A stretch of DNA of 7,970 nucleotides from Candidatus Aminicenantota bacterium (GCA_023136725.1 JAGLQR010000069.1:1-7970), one strand, 5' to 3'; shown: positions 1-7,093, numbered from the stretch's first letter. Notes: generated from the letters alone by a model not told the origin. Made by a program: numbers and translations.

Positions 1-1506
1 GCCCTTTACATCCTTCAAGATTTTTGAAATATAAAAATTCTCCAGTTCTTTGAACCCGGGGTGTTTTAGGAATTCTGTACCATTATAGTAAAACATCCCT
101 TTTTCACCACCAAACCAGATGTTTTTTTTATTGTCCTCAGCAATACATTGAAGGGAATCGAAATTTAAGAAGATCTCGTTAGAGAATTGAGTGAATTGTC
201 CTTTATCAAACATAATAATATTTGCTGCGTCAGTTACAAACCATATTCTGTCTGAACTGTCCTGGTAGATATCATGGAAAAAAGAGAACTCATTTTCCCA
301 GATTTTGTATTCCCTGATAATTTTTTCATTCTTTATCTGCAAAATTGAATTATTATTACAAAGCCATATAAAGCCGCTATTGTCCCTGAACATCGGATAA
401 AAAGAATGAGAAGAATAAGGGAGAGATTTTTCTGAAACTTTTCCGGTATCTGCTGAAATTATGTCGATCCCTTTATCTGTTGACAAAAGAACATTCTTAT
501 CCTGATCTTCGAAAAATGACCATACATTATTATTTTTAAGTCCTGATTTCATGGAATAACTTTTAAAAGGGAACCATTTTAATTGTTTTGAAAGGCCTCC
601 ATCCGTTCCTATCCATAAATTATTTTCCCGATCCTCTTCGATAGCTGTAACATAATTGTTTATTAATCCCTCATTTGTTGTAATGGTATTGAACATATTT
701 CCATCATATATTGCAAGGCCCTCTTTTGTGCCAACTCTTAATTGTCCATCTGAAGATTCGTGAATTTCCCAGATAGAACTGGACGGCAATCCGTCAGCGA
801 TTGACAGGGATTTCCATTGATTGTTTTGTCTGAGAAATAATCCATTTTGTGAACCGACCCATAATCTTTCTGCTGTGTCTTTGAAAACAATTGAGACCTG
901 GAATTTTTCCGGTGCAATACTTATAGGGATCAGTTCCATCTTTTTATTGTAATACCGCATGAGCCCATCTTTACATCCGATCCATAGAGTGCCGTTCTTT
1001 TCCCGGAACACGCTAACAATAAATTTATCAGAAAGGCTTGAAAATTCTGGATTTGTTTCTATTATACCGTTTTTATAGTGAATTACCCCACCTCTGGTAT
1101 CAGTGAAAAAAATATCTCCATTTTCTCCGCCAATGATGGTCCATACCTGACCTTTGGGGAAACCGATGTCCGGACTCATATGTTCAAACTTGCTTCCATC
1201 AAATTTAAAAACTCCATTATATGTACCAATCCACAAAATATTGTCATTATCTTCATAGATAGAAATTACCCTCTCATTAGTAAGGCCTCTGGTCCTGTCG
1301 AAAGTTTCAAATTTCCGGCCGTTAAATCTTGATAATCCTCCTCCATAAGTTCCAATCCATATGAATCCCTTTGAATCTTCCAGGATGGATGTTATCTCGG
1401 TTTGGACAAGTCCGTGTTCAATGTCATAGTTCCGGAAATTTAATTCCTGTGCAAAAGATAGAGAAATAACGCTGAATAAAAGTAATAAAAATGTCCATGC
1501 TCTCAT
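1..1506 (-). CDS. Secreted two-component-type propeller sensor, N-terminal part (C-terminus outside window)
   Basis: The reading frame is open from an ATG at 1506 to the window edge, giving 502 visible residues. Residues 1-19 look like a signal peptide (Leu/Phe-rich core, cleavage after S-F-A before Gln20). The rest is a series of about 11 repeats with a W-I-G-like core at residues 50, 92, 133, 175, 216, 257, 298, 340, 381, 422 and 464, a period of 41-42, usually preceded by 'EDxxxxIW' and followed by 'GGLxxFDG'. This is the Reg_prop repeat of periplasmic sensor propellers. In this family about 14 repeats form two seven-bladed propellers, followed by a Y_Y_Y domain, a membrane helix and a kinase, GGDEF or DNA-binding output. 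The output part is not visible, so the signalling class is unknown. Repeats near 133, 257 and 340 lack the core Trp. An in-frame stop at 1522-1524 fixes the start; there is no recognisable Shine-Dalgarno site. The ligand is unknown. Confidence 0.85.
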   Translation of the reverse strand, partial: MRAWTFLLLLFSVISLSFAQELNFRNYDIEHGLVQTEITSILEDSKGFIWIGTYGGGLSRFNGRKFETFDRTRGLTNERVISIYEDNDNILWIGTYNGVFKFDGSKFEHMSPDIGFPKGQVWTIIGGENGDIFFTDTRGGVIHYKNGIIETNPEFSSLSDKFIVSVFREKNGTLWIGCKDGLMRYYNKKMELIPISIAPEKFQVSIVFKDTAERLWVGSQNGLFLRQNNQWKSLSIADGLPSSSIWEIHESSDGQLRVGTKEGLAIYDGNMFNTITTNEGLINNYVTAIEEDRENNLWIGTDGGLSKQLKWFPFKSYSMKSGLKNNNVWSFFEDQDKNVLLSTDKGIDIISADTGKVSEKSLPYSSHSFYPMFRDNSGFIWLCNNNSILQIKNEKIIREYKIWENEFSFFHDIYQDSSDRIWFVTDAANIIMFDKGQFTQFSNEIFLNFDSLQCIAEDNKKNIWFGGEKGMFYYNGTEFLKHPGFKELENFYISKILKDVKG

Positions 1507-1582
1507 AAATACAAATATATTTTATAATTTTATCAAAATTAATTCTATTATATTTCAATAATAAAATATTTACTATTAATAT

Positions 1583-1620
1583 ATTCAGGATTTTAGTGAA
1601 AATTTGTGGAAAATTCAGGA
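1583..1620. repeat. Direct repeat ATTCAGGA, copies 30 bases apart
   Basis: ATTCAGGA occurs at 1583-1590 and again at 1613-1620, start to start exactly 30 bases, close to three helical turns. The flanks are similar (AT-rich before, ATTT/ATTA after). It lies 77-114 bases upstream of the sensor gene start and could be a paired regulator site. This is only inference from spacing, and an 8-base repeat can arise by chance in such biased sequence. Confidence 0.4.
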
Positions 1621-1645
1621 ATTAAATCATGGACATCTGCTATTA

Positions 1646-1727
1646 ATCAGCATTTATTTAATATGCACATTTTTATATAGTGGATACTGCCTATATAAAC
1701 GAAAGATTCCGGAAACGTAATGCTGAT
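1646..1727. repeat. Nested inverted repeats (two 9-base dyads with almost the same centre)
   Basis: The outer arms ATCAGCATT (1646-1654) and AATGCTGAT (1719-1727) are exact reverse complements. The inner arms TTTATATAG (1672-1680) and CTATATAAA (1691-1699) are also exact reverse complements, with a 10-base spacer. The two centres lie at about 1686.5 and 1685.5. The intervening 17 and 19 bases do not pair with each other, so this is not one continuous stem. An 8-base palindrome TTCCGGAA (1707-1714) sits between the right arms. It lies just upstream of the Bat promoter and may be an operator region or a decayed small element. Confidence 0.45.
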
Positions 1728-1772
1728 GCGGATTTGCGTTGACTGGTGATGTTATGAGAAAAATTTTTATTC

Positions 1773-1781
1773 TGTTATAAT
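1773..1781 (+). promoter_or_regulatory. Extended -10 promoter of the Bat-folP operon
   Basis: TGTTATAAT at 1773-1781 matches the extended -10 consensus (TGn followed by TATAAT) exactly. No good -35 lies 17 bases upstream (1753-1758 is TATGAG), which extended -10 promoters can tolerate. The TTGACT at 1739-1744 is too far away to pair with it. Transcription would start near 1788, giving a leader of about 35 bases before the ATG at 1823, with a GGAG ribosome binding site at 1814-1817. Confidence 0.6.
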
Positions 1782-1822
1782 TTCAATAATAATTAAGATC
1801 TGTAATAAATTTTGGAGTAATA

Positions 1823-2833
1823 ATGAGTTTTTCAAACCCGACATATTTTTTTCTTTTATTGTTTTTAATACCCTTGATAATTCTAATGTTTATCAATTTC
1901 AGAAGAAAACATGAGATACTGGCAGGATTTATGTCTGAAAAATCCTTTAATAAATTAGGCTTCCGTAGTGGGAGAGAAGTTCCATTAATGAAATCACTTC
2001 TGATAGTTATTGCGCTTATTTTTTTTGTTACTGCTTTAGCTGGCCCCAGATGGGGAGAAAAATTTGAAAATTTAAGTATTAAAGGGATTGAAATGATCTT
2101 TTTGCTTGATACATCTTTTTCAATGAATGCAGAGGATATTAAACCGGACAGGTTTGCTGTTGCAAAGAATTTAATAAATACGATCGTTGATAATCTTGAG
2201 ACCGATTATGTTGGACTTATAAAGTTTGCCGGAACTGCTCATGTACAATGTCCGCTCACAATAGATTATGAAGCAATGAAATTATTGACTGAGGCAGCAG
2301 AAATAAGCCCTCCGGAAGAACAGGGTACAGATTTTTATGAAGCCTTAAGTCTTGCACTCAAAGCCGGACGTGTTTCCTCAAATAGCAATAAGATCATTTT
2401 TTTAATAACTGATGGTGAAGATCAGGAGGAGAGATGGGAAGACATCCTCAAGGAGATAAAATCTGAAAAGCTGATAATATTTCCGATAGGAATAGGCATA
2501 CCTTCCGGAGCGCCTATTCCTTTAAGAGATGAATCAGGGAATATGAAGGGCTGGAAAAAGGATAACGAAGGAAATATGGTAAGAACTAAATTAAACGAAG
2601 TCGTTTTAAGGCGGATCGCATCCGAGACAGGCGGGCAGTATTTTAGATTAACAGACTCTGCCGGAATGGAAATTTTGTTAAATAACTTGAAGACCTTTGA
2701 AAGATCAGTTCTCCGTAAAAAAGTCAGATCAGTTAAAATTGAAAGGTTTCACTATCCGCTTTCAATTGGTATAATATTATTGATAATTGAATTACTTCTA
2801 ATAGAGAAAAAGATAAAATGGAAAAGAAGCTGA
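1823..2833 (+). CDS. batB: BatB-like VWA-domain membrane protein (Bat aerotolerance operon)
   Basis: The product is a 336-residue inner-membrane protein. Membrane segments lie at about residues 8-25 and 57-73, then a von Willebrand factor A domain (about 90-280), then a third segment at 312-328 with a basic cytoplasmic tail. The positive-inside rule places the VWA domain in the periplasm. The metal-ion (MIDAS) site is complete: D-T-S-F-S at 96-100, Thr169 in 'QGTD', and Asp197 in 'TDGED'. The stretch 'PSGAPIPL...KKDNEGNMVRTKLNE' (about 227-259) resembles BatB more than BatA, and the position directly before batC agrees. There is no fused TPR region. Bat proteins were named from aerotolerance in Bacteroides; their biochemical role is unsettled and probably envelope-stress or assembly related. 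This is the first gene of the operon, with a GGAG site 5 bases upstream of the ATG. BatA versus BatB is a tentative assignment. Confidence 0.85.
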   Translation: MSFSNPTYFFLLLFLIPLIILMFINFRRKHEILAGFMSEKSFNKLGFRSGREVPLMKSLLIVIALIFFVTALAGPRWGEKFENLSIKGIEMIFLLDTSFSMNAEDIKPDRFAVAKNLINTIVDNLETDYVGLIKFAGTAHVQCPLTIDYEAMKLLTEAAEISPPEEQGTDFYEALSLALKAGRVSSNSNKIIFLITDGEDQEERWEDILKEIKSEKLIIFPIGIGIPSGAPIPLRDESGNMKGWKKDNEGNMVRTKLNEVVLRRIASETGGQYFRLTDSAGMEILLNNLKTFERSVLRKKVRSVKIERFHYPLSIGIILLIIELLLIEKKIKWKRS

Positions 2834-3408
2834 CAATTTTGTTATGTGCCATAATATTTCTGAACTGGCACTGGTTTGAGCCGGTTTCAAGAAAAAATAA
2901 TGAAGGGATTAAAGCATATGAAGAAAAGCTCTACAATAAGGCTCTTGAGAAATTTTTGTCTGCGAAAGGGATCAGGCCATCCTCTCCTGAATTAAAGAGT
3001 AATACTGCCTCAGCTTTATTTAATCTCAATAAATATCAGGAAGCTCTTGAGGAATTCTCAAAGATAGATCCTGAAAAGACAGGTGTTTCCGGTTCTGATT
3101 TTTTCTATAATTTAGGAAACACTTACTTCAGGCTTAATAAGTTCAAAGAGGCTCTTGAAAATTACAAAAAAAGTATCATCTTTGACTCTGAAGATATAGA
3201 TGCAAAAAAAAATTTTGAACTTACTTTGAAAAAAATGAAGGAGCAGGATAAAAATAAGGATGATAAAGACAAAGATGACCAGAAGCAAAATGAAAATAAG
3301 AATGAAAAATATAAGAATATCATGAATTATCTGAACCAGAAGGAAAAAGAGCAGATGAAGAAAATTAAAGGAAAGACGGGGAATTCAAAGAAGGTAAAGG
3401 ACTGGTAG
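2818..3408 (+). CDS. batC: BatC-like TPR protein
   Basis: The product has 196 residues. A short hydrophobic N-terminus (about 4-18) acts as a signal or anchor and places the remainder in the periplasm. Residues 26-126 carry about three tetratricopeptide repeats; the clearest is 'FFYNLGNTYFRLNKFKEALE' (95-114). A very charged Lys/Asp/Asn/Gln linker follows (139-165), then a C-terminal segment 'NIMNYLNQKEKEQMKK' ending in K-D-W, a tail I associate with BatC proteins. TPRs bind partner proteins, so it is likely a scaffold for the VWA protein and BatD. The start overlaps the upstream gene by 16 bases (shared 2818-2833) in another frame. There is only a weak GAGA-type site inside the upstream gene, so translation is probably coupled. 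Only one VWA gene precedes it, instead of the usual batA-batB pair. Confidence 0.8.
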   Translation: MEKKLTILLCAIIFLNWHWFEPVSRKNNEGIKAYEEKLYNKALEKFLSAKGIRPSSPELKSNTASALFNLNKYQEALEEFSKIDPEKTGVSGSDFFYNLGNTYFRLNKFKEALENYKKSIIFDSEDIDAKKNFELTLKKMKEQDKNKDDKDKDDQKQNENKNEKYKNIMNYLNQKEKEQMKKIKGKTGNSKKVKDW

Positions 3409-3412
3409 CCCG

Positions 3413-5170
3413 TTGAAAAAGTACTTTATAATTCTGTTTTTTATAATTTCTATTATTCCTCTGGGAAGTGCAGATGTTGAATTTACAGCATCTGTTGATG
3501 CAGAAATGATTGGTTTGGAAGACTATCTTATATATACCATAACTTTTAAGGGCATCCAGAATCCGGTCCAGCCAGATGTATCCGGAATTGGGGATTTTAA
3601 TGTTATCCAGACTTCCAGAAGTTCGGAATTCAAGTTCATTAACGGAGTATCATCGTCATATGTTAACTTCTTATATTATCTTGCCCCACTTAAAGAAGGA
3701 ACACTTGTAATCCCTCCTTTAAAATATATTCATAATAACAATGTATTTAAAACGCAGGGTTTTAAGATAATTGCCGTTAAGGGGAGTATTAAAAAAATTG
3801 CTCCTAAAAAAAACAGGAGATCTTTATTTGATCTTGATGAAGATCTTTCACCTTTTAGATCATTCCGATCAGCTCAACAGGAAATAGATGTAAAATTAAA
3901 GGCAAAGATATCAAAGAAACTGGCACGGGTCGGGGAGCAGTTAATATATAAAATACTTCTATATTCACGTAATAGAATTGAGTCGGTAAATCTGATTTCC
4001 GGACAGTCTTTTACCGGTTTCTGGCAGGAATGGTATCCGGTTAGAAAATCGATTGACGGGGTTAGTGAGGTAATAGAAGGGAAGAATTATCAGGTCTATG
4101 AGATCCGGAAAGCTGCACTTTTCCCTTCAAAAGAGGGTGAACTCTTAATCCCTTCGGTAAGATTCGAGTTGTCACTTTCAGATAATTCATTTTCATTTTT
4201 TTCTACTCCGAGAAAAATAACCAGATCCACAAACAGTATCAGAATAAATATTGAGAGTCTTTCTGGGAATTCAAAGAATTTTCCTGTCGGGAGATTGAAC
4301 ATTACAGCAAAAGCTGATAAAAATTCTATTGATATTAATGAGCTTTTATCAATCACGGTTGAAGTTAAGGGTTTCGGAAATATTAAAACTCTTAAAATAC
4401 CGGAATTTAAAAATGGAGAAGCCTTTACGGTATTTCCAGCAAAAATTACCAGAAAAATAAACTATAAGGATAATGGGATTTTTGGAAATGTTATTGCAGA
4501 AGTGCCTGTTTCTTTTAAAAAACCAGGCATTGTAATAATCCCTTCTCTTGAATTTAAATATTATGACCCTCTTGAATCTAAAATAAAGGTAAGCAAAAGC
4601 AGGGAATTGAGTATTAATGTAACTGGCAGTAGAGAAGAGTATTCATCAGATATGAATCCTGTATCGGGAGGGATTGCTAAAATTGGATCGGATATCGATT
4701 TTATAATGAAAGGTTCAATTAAAGATCAGAAGAGATTTATATATAAATCAGTTTTATTCAGGATTATATTATTTTTAATTATTATGGTTATTTTATCTTT
4801 TCCAATTTACGAATATTTCATTAAATCTCATATTCTGGGGAATAAAAAATATAGAAAAAAGAAGGATGTTCAATCATTATTAAAAAAACTGGATAACCTT
4901 AAAGAATATGGGGATGTATTCCAGATTATAGAAGGATACCTTGAAATAAAGACAGGTATCAGAAGATCGGAAATTAATAACAACAGGATAGAAGACCTTT
5001 TTTATTCCTCGGGAATAAGTAAAAATGATACAGATGAATTCCTGAGAATAAGAACGGAGAGTGAGCTCTCAAGATTCTCCCCTTCAACAATAAAAACATT
5101 TTCACAGTTCAGAATTGAGATCAAAGAACTTAAAAATTTAATAAAGAGGATAGATCTGAAACTAAAATGA
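3413..5170 (+). CDS. batD: BatD family periplasmic protein, TTG start
   Basis: The product has 585 residues. A signal peptide occupies about 1-20 (cleavage near G-S-A before Asp21). It is followed by a long periplasmic region of beta-rich, Ig-like modules (about 21-435), a single membrane segment (about 447-466), a basic stop-transfer stretch 'GNKKYRKKK' and a cytoplasmic helical tail (470-585). The opening 'FTASVDAEMIGLEDYLIYTITFKG' pattern and the 'PPLKY' strand match the BatD (oxygen tolerance) family, where the first domain starts with a 'vd...v.lge.~f.l' strand. The start is TTG at 3413: an in-frame TAA at 3395-3397 leaves no other start before the signal peptide. An AAAGG element at 3396-3400 gives a rather long 12-base spacing. 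The gene begins 4 bases after batC stops. BatD is thought to bridge the periplasmic VWA and TPR partners; no enzymatic motif is visible. Confidence 0.85.
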   Translation: MKKYFIILFFIISIIPLGSADVEFTASVDAEMIGLEDYLIYTITFKGIQNPVQPDVSGIGDFNVIQTSRSSEFKFINGVSSSYVNFLYYLAPLKEGTLVIPPLKYIHNNNVFKTQGFKIIAVKGSIKKIAPKKNRRSLFDLDEDLSPFRSFRSAQQEIDVKLKAKISKKLARVGEQLIYKILLYSRNRIESVNLISGQSFTGFWQEWYPVRKSIDGVSEVIEGKNYQVYEIRKAALFPSKEGELLIPSVRFELSLSDNSFSFFSTPRKITRSTNSIRINIESLSGNSKNFPVGRLNITAKADKNSIDINELLSITVEVKGFGNIKTLKIPEFKNGEAFTVFPAKITRKINYKDNGIFGNVIAEVPVSFKKPGIVIIPSLEFKYYDPLESKIKVSKSRELSINVTGSREEYSSDMNPVSGGIAKIGSDIDFIMKGSIKDQKRFIYKSVLFRIILFLIIMVILSFPIYEYFIKSHILGNKKYRKKKDVQSLLKKLDNLKEYGDVFQIIEGYLEIKTGIRRSEINNNRIEDLFYSSGISKNDTDEFLRIRTESELSRFSPSTIKTFSQFRIEIKELKNLIKRIDLKLK

Positions 5171-5922
5171 AAAAATCTATCATTGTCCTGATCCTGATAA
5201 TCAGTATGATTTCATTTATATTTCCAACCGGTATAAATTCGAGATTTGCAGCTGGGAATGAATATTATGAGAATGGAGAATATCAGAAAGCTCTTGACGT
5301 TTATCTGAAGATTGCTGAGAAGACAAGCAACTGGAAACTCTTTTATAACATCGGGAATTCTTATTTTAAAACAGGAGATATTGTAAGATCAAAGATCAAT
5401 TATTTGAAAGCTGAAAGGCTCAAGCCCTTTAACAAATCTATTGAGCAAAATCTTCGGATAATAGATGGACTACTTAATAACAGAGTCCGTTTACCTGAGC
5501 CTGATTTTCTTACTAAAACATTAATGAAATTTGAATCCTTTCTTGCAATAAATGTTCTCTCAGTTTTAATATTAATAATACTATTCATATTCTCGTTTTT
5601 CACATTCAGACTGGTTCGTGCAGGTAGGTCAAAAAATTATATATACGGCATATTGATTTCATTTATCCTTCTGTTATTTCTTTTCTTTTATCATATACAC
5701 AGGGTCAACAATTTCTATAGAAATAAACATGCTGTCATCGTTATTCCAAATTCACAATTACGAAGTGGCCCGGGAGAAGAAAATACAATACTTTTTGAAA
5801 TAAACCCCGGTGTTACTATCAGGGTAATTGATGTACACAGGGATTGGGTACAGGTTGCAGCTTCAACTGATATTGCAGGATGGATAGAAAGAAAGAATAT
5901 TGAAAAAATAAGTTTGCAATGA
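5167..5922 (+). CDS. batE: BatE-like TPR and SH3b membrane protein
   Basis: The product has 251 residues. The order is an N-terminal signal/anchor (about 4-20), TPR repeats (about 26-90, including 'LFYNIGNSYFKTGD' at 58-71), membrane segments at about 126-146 and 158-176, and a bacterial SH3 (SH3b) domain at about 187-247 with 'QLRSGPGEENTILFEINPG' and 'DWVQV...GWIERKNIEKI'. The loop between the two membrane segments is basic ('RLVRAGRSKNY'), so both the TPR and SH3b parts should face the periplasm. SH3b domains often bind peptidoglycan or peptides, suggesting a cell-wall contact for the Bat complex; this is inference. The ATG overlaps the batD stop in an ATGA junction at 5167-5170, typical of coupled translation. 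A GAGG at 5146-5149 is too far upstream to serve well. Confidence 0.82.
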   Translation: MKKSIIVLILIISMISFIFPTGINSRFAAGNEYYENGEYQKALDVYLKIAEKTSNWKLFYNIGNSYFKTGDIVRSKINYLKAERLKPFNKSIEQNLRIIDGLLNNRVRLPEPDFLTKTLMKFESFLAINVLSVLILIILFIFSFFTFRLVRAGRSKNYIYGILISFILLLFLFFYHIHRVNNFYRNKHAVIVIPNSQLRSGPGEENTILFEINPGVTIRVIDVHRDWVQVAASTDIAGWIERKNIEKISLQ

Positions 5923-6767
5923 AATTATATTTAGATAAGAATTTTCTGGAAGTGGAGGAACCTGCTGTAATGGGGATTCTCAACCTCACTCCTGATTCTT
6001 TCTCAGACGGGGGGAGATTTACTCAATTTGATTCTGCAATTTCTCATGCAGAGACAATGATAAGAGCCGGAGCTTCAATAATCGATGTAGGTGGAGAGAG
6101 TACCAGGCCCGGGGCTGTAAAGATTAGTATAAATGAGGAAATAGACAGAGTATTGCCGGTTATTGAAAGGATCAAAAGAGAATTTGATACTATTGTCTCA
6201 ATAGACACTTATAAAGATCATGTTGCAGAGCTGGCAGTAAAGGAGGGAGGCGCAGATATTGTAAATGATATATCGGCTCTCTCTTATTCTATTGGCATGG
6301 CGGAAGTTGTTGCAAACCTGAATGTCCCTGTTATTTTAATGCATATTAAAGGGACTCCATCTGATATGCAGAAAGATCCATTTTATCTTGATGTGGTCGG
6401 GGAAATTATGGAATACTTTAATGAAAGGATAGGGTTTGCAGTTTCGAAAGGGATAAAAAAAGAAAAAATGATAATTGATCCCGGGATCGGTTTCGGGAAA
6501 AGATTTGAAGATAATATTGCAATAATAAAAAATCTGAGAAAATTCAAAAGTCTGAATCTACCTGTTATGGTAGGTTTATCAAAAAAGACTTTTCTCGGGG
6601 TTATAAGCGGTATTGAGGATCCGTTTGAAAGGGAAGTTGAAACTATAACAGCAGATTTGATCAGTGCAATGAACGGTGCATCAATCCTGAGAGTACACAA
6701 TGTCGAGAATTGTGTAAGATCTTTAAAGGTGCTGAAGAAGTTATTCTATCGCGGTTCCGGCGGATAA
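5919..6767 (+). CDS. folP: Dihydropteroate synthase
   Basis: The 282-residue product condenses 6-hydroxymethyl-7,8-dihydropterin pyrophosphate with p-aminobenzoate to give 7,8-dihydropteroate in folate synthesis; it is cytoplasmic, a TIM barrel and the sulfonamide target. All family signatures are present: 'MGILNLTPDSFSDGG' (18-32, with Asn22), Asp56 followed by 'GGESTRPGA', 'SIDTYK' with Asp96, Asn116 in 'VNDISA', 'DPGIGFGK' (187-194), 'GLSKKTFLG' with Lys223, and 'RVHNV' with Arg258 and His260. Its length is normal. The start overlaps the batE stop (ATGA at 5919-5922) with no ribosome binding site, so it is probably translated by coupling as the last gene of the Bat operon. The last codons (tail Y-R-G-S-G-G) overlap the converging minus-strand gene by 22 bases; the tail lies beyond the conserved domain. 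Confidence 0.97.
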   Translation: MKLYLDKNFLEVEEPAVMGILNLTPDSFSDGGRFTQFDSAISHAETMIRAGASIIDVGGESTRPGAVKISINEEIDRVLPVIERIKREFDTIVSIDTYKDHVAELAVKEGGADIVNDISALSYSIGMAEVVANLNVPVILMHIKGTPSDMQKDPFYLDVVGEIMEYFNERIGFAVSKGIKKEKMIIDPGIGFGKRFEDNIAIIKNLRKFKSLNLPVMVGLSKKTFLGVISGIEDPFEREVETITADLISAMNGASILRVHNVENCVRSLKVLKKLFYRGSGG

Positions 6768-7093
6768 CCCAGAGGAGTAAGAAATTCATTTATTTCCCTC
6801 AACAGTCTGGATGTTTTGCCTACTATGACCTCATCTTTTAGAATTTCAAGATATTCAAGTAATTCTTTCCTGATATCCCTAATAATTTCCAGTCCCTGTT
6901 CATAGCTGCTGGTAGTGTCGACACCTGATGTTCCGGCTGCTCTTTCCGCTTGTTTCATTAGTTTTTGTGCATCTTTAAAATCTGCCTTTACATCTATAAG
7001 ATATTGTTCATCCTCAGTATAAGTTTTAGTGAAATGATTATATGCGAGTAATCCAAAAATTATCAAAAGTACAATTGAAAAAATATTTTTCAT
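6746..7093 (-). CDS. Small membrane-anchored helical protein of unknown function
   Basis: I do not recognise this 115-residue protein. Residues 3-18 are a hydrophobic segment without a lipobox or a clear signal-peptidase site, so it is probably an N-terminal anchor with the rest in the periplasm. Residues 25-53 and 64-104 look like two long charged amphipathic helices (many Glu, Lys, Asp, Leu) joined by a Gly/Ser/Thr linker 'GTSGVDTTSS' at 54-63, suggesting a helical hairpin. The C-terminus is Pro-rich (Y-P-P-E-P-R). The gene is real by several signs: a strong GAGGGGG ribosome binding site (7105-7099 on the minus strand) 5 bases before the ATG, a promoter-like pair upstream, and coding-like composition. 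It converges on folP and shares 22 bases with it, so its last six codons are antisense to folP codons. Confidence 0.78.
   Translation of the reverse strand: MKNIFSIVLLIIFGLLAYNHFTKTYTEDEQYLIDVKADFKDAQKLMKQAERAAGTSGVDTTSSYEQGLEIIRDIRKELLEYLEILKDEVIVGKTSRLLREINEFLTPLGYPPEPR

Larger units (their letters stand above)
1507..1822. other. Divergent intergenic region between sensor gene and Bat operon
   Basis: This 316-base, very AT-rich stretch separates two divergently transcribed genes. I see no gene in it; the only short plus-strand reading frame (1720-1749, nine codons plus stop) lacks a ribosome binding site. It holds an extended -10 promoter for the Bat operon near 1773-1781, two copies of an 8-base direct repeat (1583-1590 and 1613-1620) and two nearly concentric inverted repeats (outer arms 1646-1654/1719-1727, inner arms 1672-1680/1691-1699). 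The minus-strand promoter of the sensor gene cannot be picked out, because the first 60 bases upstream offer many TATAAA-like hexamers; a TTGAAA on the minus strand at 1558-1553 is one possible -35. Confidence 0.7.

Noticed and set aside
1078..1332. 84-codon plus-strand reading frame
   Set aside because: It lies wholly inside the propeller sensor gene on the other strand, has no ribosome binding site and no recognisable protein features.
1739..1744. TTGACT as -35 of the Bat operon
   Set aside because: The TATAAT at 1776 is 31 bases further on, and 17 bases downstream (1762-1767) there is no -10-like hexamer.
1720..1749. Nine-codon reading frame (M-L-M-R-I-C-V-D-W) upstream of the Bat operon, a possible leader peptide
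   Set aside because: It lies upstream of the likely transcription start near 1788, has no Shine-Dalgarno site and is short enough to be chance.
4096..4356. 86-codon minus-strand reading frame
   Set aside because: Antisense shadow within batD; no initiation signals and no domain.
5400..5603. 67-codon minus-strand reading frame
   Set aside because: Antisense shadow within batE, which has clear TPR and SH3b domains in the sense frame.
6383..6700. 105-codon minus-strand reading frame
   Set aside because: Antisense shadow of the highly conserved folP core.
6694..6716. Perfect 8-base inverted repeat with a 7-base loop inside folP, about 30 bases beyond the stop of the converging gene
   Set aside because: It has no U-run on either strand and falls on the conserved R-V-H-N-V coding region, so it is more likely a by-product of codon choice than a terminator.
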